DNA from: Tridacna crocea
Taxonomy: Eukaryota; Mollusca; Bivalvia; Cardiida; Cardiidae
Length of the DNA stretch: 64,000 nucleotides
Assembly (NCBI GenBank): GCA_943736015.1
Contig: OX031070.1
Span: 21,163,673-21,227,672, forward strand
Direction of reading: 5' to 3'
Shown piece after piece: positions 12,434 to 24,164 of this stretch. Positions within the stretch are counted from its first letter, which is position 1, and each line of letters starts with the position of its first letter. The notes under the pieces are model-generated. The model had not been told where the DNA came from. It saw only the letters and a list, made by a program, of their open reading frames with translations, and did not search any database. The position numbers and the translations under genes are program-made.

Positions 12434-12672
12434 AACCCTTTATCAAACAAACACTAAGTATTAGAGACCCTGAGGAATATCAATATTTTTCAAAACATCG
12501 TGGGAAGGGGAGAAAATGCTGGTAACCACTAACCAGCATTTTCTCCTTTTCCCACTATGTTTTCTAAGATTTCAAAGCGAAATCCCGTCATTCGCGCCTA
12601 AATCAATCTGTCATCTTAAAAATCCTTTTAATTTGGACATGTATGAAATGTAATAATTTCTTGAAAACTTAA
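12434..12672 (+). mobile_element. Family A MITE with enlarged hairpin loop
   Basis: The palindrome centre is duplicated (GGTAACCACTAACC). The right end is TTAA at 12669, shared with a decayed B-like element. Confidence 0.75.
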
Positions 12673-12860
12673 CCCTTTCAGAGCAATAGGGAGAGACACG
12701 GACCTTTCTGTACGGTATACACTAAGATCAGACTACACAGAACGTACAATATGATGTTAGATTTATACCGACTGCTTGTTTAGTATAGCCCGTAAGATGA
12801 GAAAAATTCTGCCCGGTTTTTTAGTGGAAAGTGCTTATGAGTCATGCATTGACGAAAGGG
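12669..12860. mobile_element. Decayed family B-like element
   Basis: TTAACCCTTTCAGAGCAATA start and a half hairpin TAAGATCAGACTACACAGAA followed by TGATGTTAGATTTATACCG. Confidence 0.5.
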
Positions 12861-12863
12861 GGC

Positions 12864-13094
12864 ATAACTCTTTCCCTAACGACAAAATTTTGGACTAGTC
12901 CAATTTGAAAGAATTTGCAGACGACAACATAAATGTGAATCAAAAATTGAAATTTCATTTGGGAAGGGTAGAAAACATTGTGGGAAAAAGGAGAAAATGC
13001 TGGTTACCAGCATTTTCTCCTTTTTCCCGCAATGTTTTCATAAGCTGTACTTTTCATGGTAATTAAAAGTCGGGATTGCGTGGTAAAGAGCTAA
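12864..13094 (-). mobile_element. Family A MITE, ends mutated
   Basis: Ends are ATAA/CTAA. The hairpin is perfect, with one extra A/T pair in each arm (GGGAAAAAGG/CCTTTTTCCC). Confidence 0.83.
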
Positions 13095-13111
13095 GGCATT
13101 ATTCGCCATGC

Positions 13112-13183
13112 ATGACACCAAGCAAGTCATCACGTGACCATGGATCCATGACACCAAGCAAGTCATCACGTGACCATGGATCC
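13112..13183. repeat. Two tandem 36-bp units
   Basis: Two exact copies beginning ATGACACCAAGCAAGTCATC. The unit is the left end of the following family D element. Confidence 0.85.
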
Positions 13184-13610
13184 ATGAAGCCCATTTTGTC
13201 TAACAACCCACTGAATCATGAGGTAGTCTGGTCCTGTTACCAAAAAAAAAAATTGACCATAAGGTAAAAGTTTCGGCCCAGGTCAGCCTGTGCGGATCAC
13301 GCAGGCTGACCTGGGACGATACTTTTCGCAGCTACATGTACATTAATTAACCCTTATCATACTGAATAACTAAGGTGAAATTTTCAATTCGATAGTAAAA
13401 TCCCAAATAGTGCTATTTCAAAGTTATGTTTCTGGGAGTGATATTTCCTAATCGGATAGTGTAGATCTAAGATCAGACTGCATGTTCTGTGCAGTCTGAT
13501 CTTGATCTACACTGTCCGCAAAAGGTCATTGAGTCGCGATAAGTAGCCTAAGGTTTAAAAACCCGTTTTTACAGAGCATGGCTCATTTTCATCCGTGGAC
13601 ATAGGTCGAG
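13148..13610 (+). mobile_element. Family D element split by a family B copy
   Basis: Left block CCATGGATCCATGAAGCCCA, hairpin CCCAGGTCAGCCTG/CAGGCTGACCTGGG, then the B insertion at TTAA, then CCCGTTTTTACAGAGCATGG on the far side. Confidence 0.72.
13347..13558 (+). mobile_element. Family B MITE nested in family D
   Basis: TTAA ends, perfect AGATCAGACTGCA hairpin, 212 bp. Confidence 0.87.
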
Positions 13611-13969
13611 TTTATATATTCGACGCTTAAAAGATTAAACTAGTTTTTACATAAATCGGACAATGTTTAATGATAGCAAATAAGCAGACAGCTATGGCTA
13701 CCTCAAGTATTTGTTGTGTCTACAAAGTTTATCTTTTCTGTTGGCTGAAGTGCCCTAACTGTAAACTTCATATTGTTTGTGTTATTTATTGTAAACCCGT
13801 CAAAGCCTGGTGTCACACTAGACACTGGGACAAAAGTTGTAAAAGTAGATTATGTGAAGACTCTGGACAAAACTCAGACGGAATTTGGGTGCAGGGATTA
13901 TGTTTCTAGACTAGGCGTTCCTACCTGTTGGAAGTCTAACTCTGTGTGAGACCTCAACGAGGCTTCAAG

Positions 13970-13995
13970 CGGGGAGGGGGGGGGGGGGGGGGGCG
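13970..13995. repeat. Poly-G tract
   Basis: An almost uninterrupted G run of about 20. Length in the assembly may be unreliable. Confidence 0.8.
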
Positions 13996-14090
13996 GTGTT
14001 TGGAGTTGGAGGGAGGAAATCTCTCCCTCACTGGGAGATTTACGGAGGTTCAAGTTTTGAACTACAACGGCGCCCAGGGGTTTTAGGATG

Positions 14091-14321
14091 TTAAATCATT
14101 ACCAAACAACACAATTTTAGGTTTGTCCTGATCGAAAGCATTTGAAGACAACAAAATAAAAGTGATTAAAAAATTGAAATCTGTTTGTGAAGGGTAGAAA
14201 ACATTGTGGGAAAAGGAGAAAATGCTGGTTACCAGCATTTTCTCCTTTTCCCACAATGTTTTCTAAAGGTTTCTTTTTTGTAAAGGTCGTCAAAGGTAGG
14301 GATTGTGTGGTAATGGGTTAA
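14091..14321 (-). mobile_element. Family A MITE
   Basis: TTAA ends with a perfect long hairpin (AAAACATTGTGGGAAAAGG and inverse). Confidence 0.87.
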
Positions 14322-14426
14322 AGTCATTCATAATCATACCATGATTGATCGCTATAATGCACTCTTGCGATTCATTACAGCATATTGTCTACAAACTAAA
14401 CAAAACAAAAAAAAAAATAGATAAAG

Positions 14427-14882
14427 GATATTTGTTTTTTTTTCGGTGAAAGATCAAAATTTATTTCATCGAGTGGACACCATCGGTAATATTTTCACGA
14501 GTGGCGCAGCCACGAGTGAAAATATTACCGATGGTGTCCACGAGATGAAATAAATTTCGATCTTTCACCGAAAACAAAAACAAATATTCTATTTATTTTA
14601 TGCTTTTAACCCTTTCTTGGAAGAGCTTTATCAAAATTCAGTACAGTTCTTTTCCCTTATTCCCCGTGGCGTACCCCTCCCGCATAGCAACGTTACGTCA
14701 AGCGTGAGAAATGTAAGGTATATGACGTCATATTTCCCATCTGGTTGTTAGGCACGCACAATTTACCTAGGCAACAAGAACGTGAAAATCGGTATTTTCA
14801 CTGGTGGTACCAGTGTAAGATCGAAAAATATTTTCACTGCTATTTCTCGATATCCTACCGGAAAGCATGAAATAAAATAGCC
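14427..14882. mobile_element. Fold-back element with ~75-nt inverted arms
   Basis: Near-identical inverted arms at ~14440-14515 and ~14518-14595, including GGACACCATCGGTAATATTT and its inverse, around a GGCGCAGCC-type centre. A flanking stretch ends TTTCTCGATATCCTACCGG and GCATGAAATAAAATAG. Outer boundaries are approximate. Confidence 0.65.
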
Positions 14883-14938
14883 AACTTTTTGATTCAAGCA
14901 TTTAAAAATCGAAACGAGCTCATTGAAGATATTTTACA

Positions 14939-15058
14939 GTAAGTTTGTCCTATATATGACATTTTGCTACATGTATCTGTAAGTTTGTCCTATATATGAC
15001 ATTTTGCTACATGTATCTGTAAGTTTGTCCTATATATGACATTTTGCTACATGTATCT
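14939..15058. repeat. Three tandem 40-bp units
   Basis: Three exact copies starting GTAAGTTTGTCCTATATATG and ending CTACATGTATCT. Confidence 0.93.
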
Positions 15059-15279
15059 GTATATTTTCAACATGTGTTAGGATCATTCTAACTCATGAGA
15101 ATTTCAACCCATCGGTTTTTTGACTCATAACTAAAAAATGAGAGGCTCTGTATCATTCATCACAGAGATACAGTAATCTCCTTCCGACAGAGCAAAGGCT
15201 ATCTATAACCATAGGCGCCTGAAACTCCATTAAATCTATCAAGGGATAACGAAATTTCATTATCGAACACCGTTACTAA

Positions 15280-15364
15280 AAATAGCTTATTGGCGATTCC
15301 CTCTTTATAGTATATAGTAAGATATTATAGTCTGTCGAGGGAGTCGCCAATTTGCTATTTATAA
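15280..15364. repeat. Inverted repeat around an AT-rich spacer
   Basis: AAATAGC..TTGGCGA.TCCCTC on the left pairs with GAGGGAGTCGCCAA..GCTATTT on the right. It may be the core of a short transposon. Confidence 0.6.
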
Positions 15365-15590
15365 AAATGTGTTAACTAATGAAAATTTGAGTATTTTCTA
15401 TGACATACATGCGATGCACCAAAGTGCCATAAATGTTCCATGTTCTATCAAGGGAAATTTTAGTGTCCTGTGGTAAATTAATAGAACTTCAAAGGCCTCT
15501 TTTATGTAACTAAACTGCTAAATTTAGGAATATTTCAAGCCAATAGTAAAGACAAAACAAAAGTGCGTTTTCAAAGCCCTTTTCCTAATG

Positions 15591-15699
15591 TTAAACCCTC
15601 TGTAGAAAACAATGTAGATCCAAGATGAGACTGCATGATTTTTTGCAGTCTGATTCTAATCTAAACTGTCATGAAAATGTCCAAAAGTTGGGGATTAAA
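15591..15699. mobile_element. Short family B variant
   Basis: GTTAAACCCTCTGTAG start, AAGATGAGACTGCATG hairpin, GGGGATTAAAC end. The internal portion is deleted. Confidence 0.55.
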
Positions 15700-15780
15700 C
15701 AAACACAGACAAAATATGATATTTTACAAATGCATCACATGTACTTGACACCGGTCTCCCATGTCTAAAAATAACCTGCT

Positions 15781-16009
15781 TTAATCCTTTAGCACACCGA
15801 GTTTGAACGACCTTGGGCACGAAGGCTTTAGAAAACATTGTGAGAAAAGGGAGCAAATGCTGGTAACCAGCATTTTCTCCTTTTCTCACAATGTTTTCCA
15901 TATCCTTTGAAAGAGGAAGCCATTATTTGAGCGTCGTCATTGACATGCACGTCTTTAAAAGCGTTCAATACGGAGACATCTAAAATTTTGTTGCATGGTG
16001 AAGAGTTAA
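15781..16009 (+). mobile_element. Family A MITE
   Basis: 229 bp, TTAA ends, intact hairpin with paired changes (GTGAGAAAAGG and inverse). Confidence 0.85.
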
Positions 16010-16469
16010 TCTTGAATGTTTAATTTCTAAGGTTACCATTTCCTCTGACCAGATAATCCTATATGAGTTTTTTTTTTAAAAAAATCAAAACCTTGGGGAT
16101 CCCGGTTATGTAAACATGCAATAATTTGGATATCTTGGTTTATGCGCAATTAGTAGCGAAATCGGATATGTTTGAGAAAATAGTGTGGCAGTTGTAGTTT
16201 TTATTTCTTCACAACCCCTTACCAAAACATCCTGTGTTTTAGGAAAACCTAAGAAAAAAAGTTTTTTTCCTTTGTATGTTGCTTTACGGCGTTTTCAACA
16301 TTATTCCAGTTTTATCGCGGCTACCAGTTTACCTATCTATGTTTTAATGGAGTTTCATTTACCATGTACTACCCACATAAACATCGTGGATAAAATGACC
16401 AACTCTCAAAATGGACCGAATCTTGAAGCAATGACTGTCAATATGCTTCGGAAAAAGTGGCTGAGCATT

Positions 16470-16640
16470 CAAGAAAAAGGCTTTTGAAAACATTGTGGGG
16501 CAAGGGTAAAATGCTTCAGTAGTATTCAGTATTTTCTCCTTTTCCCACATTTTTAATAATATAATTTTTATAACCATCCAATACAGTTCTCGTCATTTGA
16601 GCCATATTTAATTTGCCTTTTTGCAAATTCTTTTAAAAGT
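16470..16640 (+). mobile_element. Decayed family A fragment
   Basis: TTTTGAAAACATTGTGGGGC left arm, broken hairpin, and a right arm with TTTGCAAATTCTTTTAA. Confidence 0.5.
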
Positions 16641-16934
16641 GAAAGAATCCATATTTTGTCTACTGACAGATTCTAATTCAAAACTGTTTCCCCAGTGACG
16701 AAAAGAATCGGAAGAAAAATACCGATATGTATGGTTTAAGGGGTAAATACATATATCAGAAATCTTCGACCCAATCTCAGAAACGTCACAAACAGTGGTT
16801 TCTTGAAGGTATCCAGAAAATAATATATGTACAATTTCTATCCGTAAAATCTATGCAACCGAACGCGGCAATACTTGGCAATACAAGAATGATATCAATT
16901 TGAGGTATGAATGAATTCAAAACTGGCCGAAAAC

Positions 16935-17085
16935 GCGTATCAGGACAATTGCCACCCGGACAATTCCCCCTGACAATTGCCCCCTGAGGACAATCCCCCC
17001 GGACCATTGCCCCCCCCCCCCCCCCAAGGACAATCCCCCTCGGACCATTCCCCACGAGGGCAATTCCCCCGGACACTTGGAATAG
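16935..17085. repeat. C-rich minisatellite, first arm of an inverted pair
   Basis: Repeated CCxGGACAATTxCCCC units including a run of ~16 C. The minus strand is G-rich, with multiple GGGG runs. Confidence 0.85.
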
Positions 17086-17324
17086 GCAACGTGAGGGGCA
17101 ACGTGGTTCATTTAATTTAGCATTATCTATGGCAAGTGAAAGTACAGAAATATAGAATGTTGCTCGATGCAGACCTTGATTGTTGTCAGTAAGTCAACGC
17201 CGGTCGCAGTTTTCCATTTTATCATTTCAAATTATGTACGTTGTATGGAAGATCCGGTCCAGCGAATAGCAACAACAAAAACGTAAAAACATTTGCTTTC
17301 CTGTTGTTTCCAGGGGCAAAAGTC

Positions 17325-17460
17325 CCGCTTCGGGAGCAATTGCATGTATCCTCGGGGGGGGGGGGGCATTGGTCGGGGGGGGGGGGGGAATTATCCTCGG
17401 GGGTCAATGGTCGGGGGGGGGGTAGGAATTGCCGGGGGGGGGGGCGATTGCCATAGAATC
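17325..17460. repeat. G-rich minisatellite, second arm of an inverted pair
   Basis: GGGG-rich units with GGCATTGGTC, GGAATTATCCTCG and GGAATTGCC, the inverse of the 16935-17085 array. Strong potential for four-stranded DNA. Confidence 0.85.
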
Positions 17461-17511
17461 CTGAAAACGTGCACAGATGTACATTTAGATATTGATAAAC
17501 CATCAGTACTA

Positions 17512-18680
17512 CGAGGGCCCATCAATAATTTCGAGAACTAATCTTATATCAGAAAAACACGTCAACCAACATACATTCAACATCTACTCCTTTTCAAAGT
17601 AACGTCCCTTGCACAGTTTGCACTTATCCCACTGTTCGACCCATGCCCGGAACACGTGATGCAGGCCGTCACGTGACATATCCCGCGAATATCTGTCAAC
17701 GGCACGCCTCAACTCCTCTCTTGACTCGTCCTTCTCACCACGTAGCTTATTTTTTAGATTCGGAAATAGCCAGAAATCGCAAATTGCCAAATCTGGGCTG
17801 TACGGAGGGTGTGGTAGTATTTCTATATCCAGTTCCTTAATAATGTCCAATACAACGCGACTGCTTTGGCTTGGCGCGTTATCGTGGTGCAGCAGAATCC
17901 CGGACCTCATAAGTTGTGGGCGCTTTCTCTTGCTAGCCGGTAGCAGATCAGATTTAATTAATGATGCATAATAGTTACCAGTAACTGTAGTTTTTGGAGG
18001 AACAAAGTGATTCAAAATAATTCCTTGGATATCACAAAAAATTATGGCCATTACCTTACCGGAAATCAACGCTTTTGTTGGCGAAGGCGAAGAAGGATGC
18101 TTCCACATTGAGCATTGTTGTTTACTTTCCGGCTCAAAAAAGTGTATCCATGTCTCATCACATGTAATTATTCGATTAAGAAAGTTTTCGCCCTCGTCAT
18201 TGTAACATTGACAGTATTCATGACACCTTTTCAAGTTTTGACCCTCTGTCCCATTTGATCAGGAAGCAGCAAGCGTGGTAGGTATACCCATCTTGCTGAA
18301 ACGCGGCGCATTCCGAGCTTATTGGTCATAATGTCCTGAGCTGTACCAAAGGAAATGTCAAAGTGTCTAGCTACAGTTTCAACAGTTACTCTTCTATCTT
18401 CAAATCATCACGGATCTCCGTAAAAGATTTACCGAGTAACACACAAAACTTTATCACAACGCGTTGCTCGCTGGTACAGGATGACGCCATTTTTAAACGA
18501 ACGCTCTTGATATGACGTCATATTTTTGTTATGACGTCATATATTTTTGACGTCATCGTATTGGAGTCAGAAGAGTTAATTGGAAAAGGAATGAGCTTTA
18601 ATCATACGAATTTTCATGACAGTACGTCAACGCGTAATTGAATAGTGGAATTAGTTCTCAATATTATTGATGGGCCCTCG
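17512..18680 (-). mobile_element. mariner-type transposon relic with both terminal inverted repeats
   Basis: Ends CGAGGGCCCATCAATAAT and its inverse complement form ~30-bp terminal repeats with few mismatches, flanked by TA on both sides (17510-17511, 18681-18682). At ~1.17 kb it is close to a standard mariner, with a broken transposase inside. Confidence 0.9.
17584..18490 (-). pseudogene. mariner transposase pseudogene
   Basis: The C-terminal 216 codons (18234-17584) are open and keep a DD34D triad: DETW (Asp26 of this piece), HHDNAPSQ (Asp118) and SPDLAICD (Asp153), with 34 residues between the last two. Upstream, the frame that starts at ATG 18490 hits a stop after LKIEE. The sequence resumes in another frame (RRVTVETVARHFDIS..), stops again near VKT*, and shifts into the C-terminal frame. 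Part of the N-terminal DNA-binding region is missing. The element cannot make a full transposase as it stands. Confidence 0.9.
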
Positions 18681-18682
18681 TA

Positions 18683-19320
18683 GTTTATGATCAAATTCAG
18701 AAAGAATTATGTCCAGATGAGACCGGCTTTTGATAATTTACGAGAGGTATCAATCGTTTCCTGCAATTTCATTATATACCAAGGATTTTGACCATGCTAT
18801 TTCATTTTTTTTGCGTCACGTGTATAAATAAACTGTACCAGACTTTGGCTGATCGAATGAAAGCCTGTAGAGTCATTGATTAAATGAAAACGGTTTACCA
18901 TGGTACACATTGTAAGTTATTTCTTAATAACAATAGTACAATAATTGATACTTTTATTATTTTCGTATTATATAAGCACTTATCTATTTCATTTATCGTT
19001 TTTGCTTTCGAAAGAAATAACTCTCCTCTGTAAATGTCTCTTTTTTTTAAAAGCTTGGTACTTTTACTGATAATTTATCATGGTTACGATGGTGCAAAAA
19101 CAGAATGAAAATGACACCCTTCATTGTTACATTTCGCTCTGGACTTCTCTGTCGTAGTTATGAACATTCAAAAACTTACTTTTTTGGTCACCGTAGTTAC
19201 ACTGTATAACTATGCCGTACAGGTCTCATTTTCCCCCCAAATTTCATCTATGATTTATAAAGTACATGCATTGGTTCAAACCATTATGATATCATTACAT
19301 TAGGGAATGCTCTCTGAAAA
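18683..19320. other. No gene or repeat recognised
   Basis: AT-rich unique-looking sequence on both strands without long reading frames or repeated hairpins. Confidence 0.6.
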
Positions 19321-19321
19321 G

Positions 19322-19400
19322 AGGGCATAATGCAAAAAGTTTCGACCTAGGTCAGCCTGCGCAGCCTGCGCGGCTGACCTGAGTCGAAACTTTTTGGTAT
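19322..19400. mobile_element. Family D hairpin core
   Basis: AAAAAGTTTCGACCTAGGTC and GTCGAAACTTTTTGG enclose GCCTGCGCAGCCTGCGC, the core of a short D copy. Confidence 0.65.
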
Positions 19401-20100
19401 GTAAAAATTTTCTATAAGTTCAAGGAACATTCTGAAACATGCATGAATAGATCGTTTGTTCAACAAAATGGATGTTACAGGTCCAAAATTATTATGATGA
19501 CTTTATGATGCATAAAATTCCCTTTGCTCGACCATCAGTCTATTTATACCAATTTCTCGGTATTAGAATGCTCTATATAGATGTTAATCGCCACATAGGT
19601 AGAGACACTCTGGTAAAAAAGTCAAACACCCTTGGTTTGGAAAAGTTTTCTCTCGGATTCTCAAAAGGCTGACTATTTGAGTACCACATTGGTAACGAAA
19701 ACATGCGAGCCAACAGGGTGAATGTTTGAGCATAGTTATCCGTCTGTTTTCCCGCGTAATTTATCACATCGGCTGCTATCCAGGCGGAGTTGACCCCAAA
19801 ACCAAAGGACCATTAATCTTTGGTTAGTTTGACTTGTTGAAGGATACCATCAATTGTCCGCAGGTAAATAAAACAACGCTTATTAGGTTATTTATGTGTG
19901 CATAATATTTCGCTGTATATATCTATATGGATTTAAGTTTTATTGTGAATTAAAATATTTTGTGGAAATGGTGAATAAATGTAATGCGAAAAATGTGAAA
20001 GTTTGATAAACAAAATGAGCCAAAGAATTATATGTATTTGAAATCACTGAATTTACCATGCCTATCAGCTTCATAATATTTCACAAAAGTCTTTGATCGT

Positions 20101-20328
20101 TTAACCCTTTCCCAAATGACAAATTTTGGACTCTTCCAATCTGAAAGAGTTTGCAGACGACAATTTTAGGTTTTGAGAAAATGGCAGAGAGTTGTCAAAA
20201 AGGGTATAAAGCACTATGTGAAGAGGAGAAATTGCTCGTTACGAGCAATTTCTCCTTTTCTCACAGTGTTTTCGAAAGACTTTTACTGCAGACATGTAAA
20301 AACCAGGGCTTGTTTGGGAAAGGGTTAA
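20101..20328 (-). mobile_element. Family A, subfamily A2 MITE
   Basis: TTAA ends. The hairpin reads GGAGAAATTGCTCG/CGAGCAATTTCTCC rather than the A1 version, with both arms changed together. Confidence 0.87.
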
Positions 20329-20471
20329 CGCTGAAAAGTAAGAACAGACCCCTCACCCCTATTTTTCCTTATTTTTTTCCGTTCTTTCTCTCCTACCTAT
20401 TTTTCTCCATTTTGCCATCCTCAATTTCATTCTTTCAGGCTCCTCACCTTTCTCCTCTTCCTCCTCCTCTA

Positions 20472-20706
20472 TTAACCTTTTGCCACGCATCAAATTTTTT
20501 AGACTTATCCAAATTGAAAGCATTTGCAGACGACAATTTCATAGTGGTCCATATGATACTGCAATTTTTCCTTGATGGGGTAGAAAACATTGTTGCAAAA
20601 GGAGAAAATGCTGGTTTCCAGCATTATCTCCTGTTTCCTCTATGTTTTTTAAAAAGGCTTCTTTCCCAGGGTCATTTAAAGTCGTCATTGTGCGGTTAAA
20701 GGGTAA
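20472..20706 (-). mobile_element. Family A MITE
   Basis: TTAA at the start, degraded end. The hairpin has several mismatches. Confidence 0.8.
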
Positions 20707-20989
20707 AACGGTTATTCAAGTTATTTGCCCAAGTTTTGCATTGTCTGCAGCGCAGAAGTTCTATCTTAAGTTATAAGCTCACACACTCAAATTCCCAAAA
20801 TATAACAAAATGAGGTCATGTTACGGAAATGACAGATAATAAACTACATCATCAAGTACACAATATACATATTGTTTTCTTTTACCTGCATGAAATTTAC
20901 ATAATTACAGCACAGATATATTTGAAGTCTTCTTAGATTTATACCACTTAACCCAGGGATATTCAGTTTTAATATTGTCGTGATCAACT

Positions 20990-21180
20990 TACCCAGTCAA
21001 TTACAAAGTTGAACAACCTTAAGGAAAAATGCTTGTTTTGAAAACATTGCGGGAAAAGGAGAAAATTCTGGTTAACAACATTTTATCCTTTCCCCCAAAT
21101 GTTTTAACTCAAGCATCAATGACTCCTATTATTTAGAGCCACATTTTCTTCTGGAAATGCCCCTAGTTTGAACAATTTTT
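20990..21180 (+). mobile_element. Decayed family A copy
   Basis: AAAACATTGCGGGAAAAGG arm is clear; the opposite arm (ATTTTATCCTTTCCCCC) is decayed. Confidence 0.6.
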
Positions 21181-21194
21181 ATTCGTCCATGACT

Positions 21195-21421
21195 GGCTTG
21201 CAGCACGCAAAGAGGGACATTCGGAAATCTGCGTATAGTGTCGTCTCGGATCAGCCTGCGCAGTCCGCGCAGGCTGATCCGAGACAACACTTTACGACTA
21301 AATTAGATTCTGTGGTAAAGTAGACTTGGGCAAAACAGAAAAAAAAAGCATAAAAACGGAAAGTGTCGTTTCGGATTAGCCTGGGCAGGCTGTGCAAGCT
21401 GATCCGAAATGATACTTTACT
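21195..21421 (+). mobile_element. Family C element, right end missing
   Basis: GGCTTGCAGCACGCAAAGAG start. Two hairpin modules of the type GTGTCGTCTCGGATCAGCC/GGCTGATCCGAGACAACAC are visible. Confidence 0.72.
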
Positions 21422-21449
21422 TTTCCATTGAAAAGAATTCGAAATATAT

Positions 21450-21705
21450 GGCTTACAACATGCGAAAAGGGCCTCTCGGACATTTGTATAAAAGTGTCGT
21501 CTCGGATCAGCCAGCGCTATCTACATAGGCTAATCCGAGACGGCACTTTACGACTACATAAGATTTTGTGCTTAGACTTGCCCGAAGCATTTACATAAAA
21601 AAACGGAAAATGTTGTGGCGGATTAGCCTTCGCTGACTGTGCAGTCTGATCCGAGACGACACTTTACGCAAATGTCCGAATGCCCCTTGTGGCGTGTTGC
21701 AGACC
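21450..21705 (+). mobile_element. Family C element
   Basis: GGCTTACAACATGCGAAAAG start and CGTGTTGCAGACC end as terminal inverted repeats, with two internal hairpins built on CGGATCAGCC. Confidence 0.8.
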
Positions 21706-21784
21706 AGTTTAAGAGCGTTTTAACCTCAACTGAAACTTTTTGAGTCGTACTCTGTGAACAGGAGGCTTGATGACGTATAAACAA

Positions 21785-21965
21785 AAAAAATATAGACCCA
21801 TGTCAGTGTTGACAACAGACTGATATGAGTCTAATATTTTTTTTTGCAATTTTTAAAGTTTCTGCATGTCCTAAAGCCATTCTACGCCATGATTTAGGCG
21901 TGTTGTTAAACGAAATGGATTCTTATGGATCCGTAGTTATGTGACTACAATTTATTCAGCAGTAT
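21785..21965 (-). mobile_element. Family D element, decayed
   Basis: Reads on the minus strand: the GGATCCATAAGAATCCATTT block, then the GTCAG hairpin region near the other end. Confidence 0.5.
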
Positions 21966-21970
21966 CGGGC

Positions 21971-22199
21971 TTAACCCTTTACTCCATAGATACTCATTTC
22001 TACGCATTGCTTGTAGGAGCCTTTGGAAAACATTGTGGCAAAAGGTGAAATTGCTCGTGACGAGCAATTTCACCTTTTGTCACAATGTTTTCTATGCTAT
22101 CAAAAGGTGTCATATACACATAAGAAACGGCTTCATCCTTGCTGTTATTTAGGGTCAATTTGAGATACCTTAGAAATTCATTATGGGGTAAAGGGTTAA
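21971..22199 (+). mobile_element. Family A2 MITE
   Basis: 229 bp, TTAA ends, perfect hairpin AAAAGGTGAAATTGCTCG/CGAGCAATTTCACCTTTT with paired substitutions relative to other A2 copies. Confidence 0.88.
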
Positions 22200-22431
22200 A
22201 AAAGGTGAAAATCGAAGATTGTCAAAGCCCTATATGATATGGTAAGAGAATAAGCGCTTATCTGGTACATGTATAGAGTTCGTACATAATTAGGGCAACT
22301 TTAATTAAAATAGTTTGCTAAAACTGGGTAGGGTCAGAATTCAAAGTCTACATTGACCCTGTTACTTCACAAAACATGCCTTCACAGCAATGCAGTGATA
22401 GACAGCTACATTAAGGAAAAAGGCGCAGTCT

Positions 22432-22658
22432 TTAGTCTTTACCACACAAGAAAGTTTTAGACTGGTCCAAATTGAAAGCATTTGCAGACGACAAAGTAAA
22501 GGTGACTGAAAAATAGAAATTTGTTCTGGGAAGGGTAGAAAACACTGTGGGAAAAGGAGAAATGCTGGTTACCAGCATTTTCTCCTTTTCCTACAGTGTT
22601 TTCAAAAGGCTTCTTTCTCAGGGGCGTCAAAAGTAGGGATTGTGTGGTAATGGGCTAA
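22432..22658 (-). mobile_element. Family A MITE
   Basis: Ends TTAG/CTAA are single-base decays of TTAA. The hairpin has one base lost in one arm. Confidence 0.85.
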
Positions 22659-22894
22659 TGTTTTGACCATGGTGCATGTTATTGCTTTGGTTCACACAAT
22701 ATAACACTATTTTTCATATCACCGAAAAAAAGAAATATATTTTCTTTTAAAGGCCAAATCGCGGTATGAAGAATCAATCCAGGTGTTAAAACGCATTGAA
22801 ATTTAAATGAGTAGGTATCGTAACTATGGTGAAGATGACAATCTGTGAATGTACGGTCAGTCTATGTCTTAGTCGCTAGCAGAAAAATGAATTC

Positions 22895-23123
22895 TTAAAC
22901 CATTACCACACAATCCCTACTTTTGACGACGCAGAGAAAGAAGCCTTTAGAAAACAGTGTGGGAATAGGTGAAAATGCTGGTAACCAGCATTTTCTCCTT
23001 TTCCCACAATGTTTTCTACTATTCACAAAACAAATTTCAAATTTTCAATCACTTTTATTTCTTAGTCTGCAAATGCTTTCGATTTGGACAAGCCTAAAAT
23101 ATTGTCGTTTGGTAATGAGTTAA
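22895..23123 (+). mobile_element. Family A MITE
   Basis: TTAA ends, 229 bp, hairpin nearly intact (GGAATAGGTG in the left arm). Confidence 0.87.
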
Positions 23124-23574
23124 AGCGAGGAAACAGTAAACAAAGGACAGAGTAACCTGGCAACTTTTGACCAAGTTTAAAAATTTATTTCCTACAAACG
23201 ACTAACATTTAGACTGCAAGCACAATAACAGACTGTCATCTTTGAAATTTTTGTAATTTCCATACTTTTAAGTGGTATGATTTTACATCATCATAGTTTT
23301 GTTTTGGCCATTATTAGACCTTTAAAATGATATAGATTTCATGTTTCATGAGGTCATCTAACAAAATCTAAGACTTTTTTCTAGATAGTTTCAAACCTGT
23401 GATATAGACAGAAAAACACGTGGAACAGCGCGCGGGCAGAAAACGTGACGGATGTCCTTTTTTTAAAATATATTTTTTTTCTGTAAAATTTCTGTCTAGT
23501 TTTTCAAGAACTGAACATAATAGTGATATGGATAAAATACGTGCTCTCAGAAAAGGGTTTTTCATGCATTTCAA

Positions 23575-23770
23575 AAAAAGTATCGATCCATTTTAGAGTC
23601 TGCGCAGTCCTTGCAGGCTGTAACAGGTAAATTTTATTTTGCTTTTTTATAATTTTCTGCATGTCCAGGGATCTCACTACCTCATGATTAAGTTGAATAT
23701 TACATCAAATCGATTTTATGGATACAAAATTATTGGATGTCTTGGTTAAGACATTTCAGTCACAGAGATA
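23575..23770 (-). mobile_element. Family D element, decayed
   Basis: On the minus strand, a GGATCC-like/ATCCATAAAATCGATTT left block and an AGCCTGCAAGGACTGCGCAG hairpin core. Confidence 0.5.
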
Positions 23771-24164
23771 CATTAAATCCTTTTTTTTCCAGAGCACGAC
23801 CAAATTATATAAATTTGAAAATGTAGATGGACAATGGCTTTGAAAGTTGCAGGTTTAAGTCCAAGCTACGGACGATATTTTTTTGTATTTACAAAATGAT
23901 TATTTTTTTGGTCTCTTCTCTCACCTCAGAAGTGAATAGTCACGTCCTAAATCGTTTTCCCTTACAAAATATCAACCTTTTGAAGAGAAAGGAAACAAAG
24001 AAAAGTCGAAGTCTGGCTGAATGCCCCCCCCCCCCCCCCCACAAGAAGGAATTCAAGTAAACGGTTAAAAAAAAACACACACACGCGCATTCTTGAAATA
24101 TAAACAAGTCTAAAAGTGATGTTGTTAGGTAAAAAGTCAAAAAGTATCTATAAAGTTTAACGAA

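Noticed and set aside
17222..17541. Proline- or glycine-rich frames on both strands
   Set aside because: Produced by poly-G/C minisatellites; no start context, splice sites or conserved domain.
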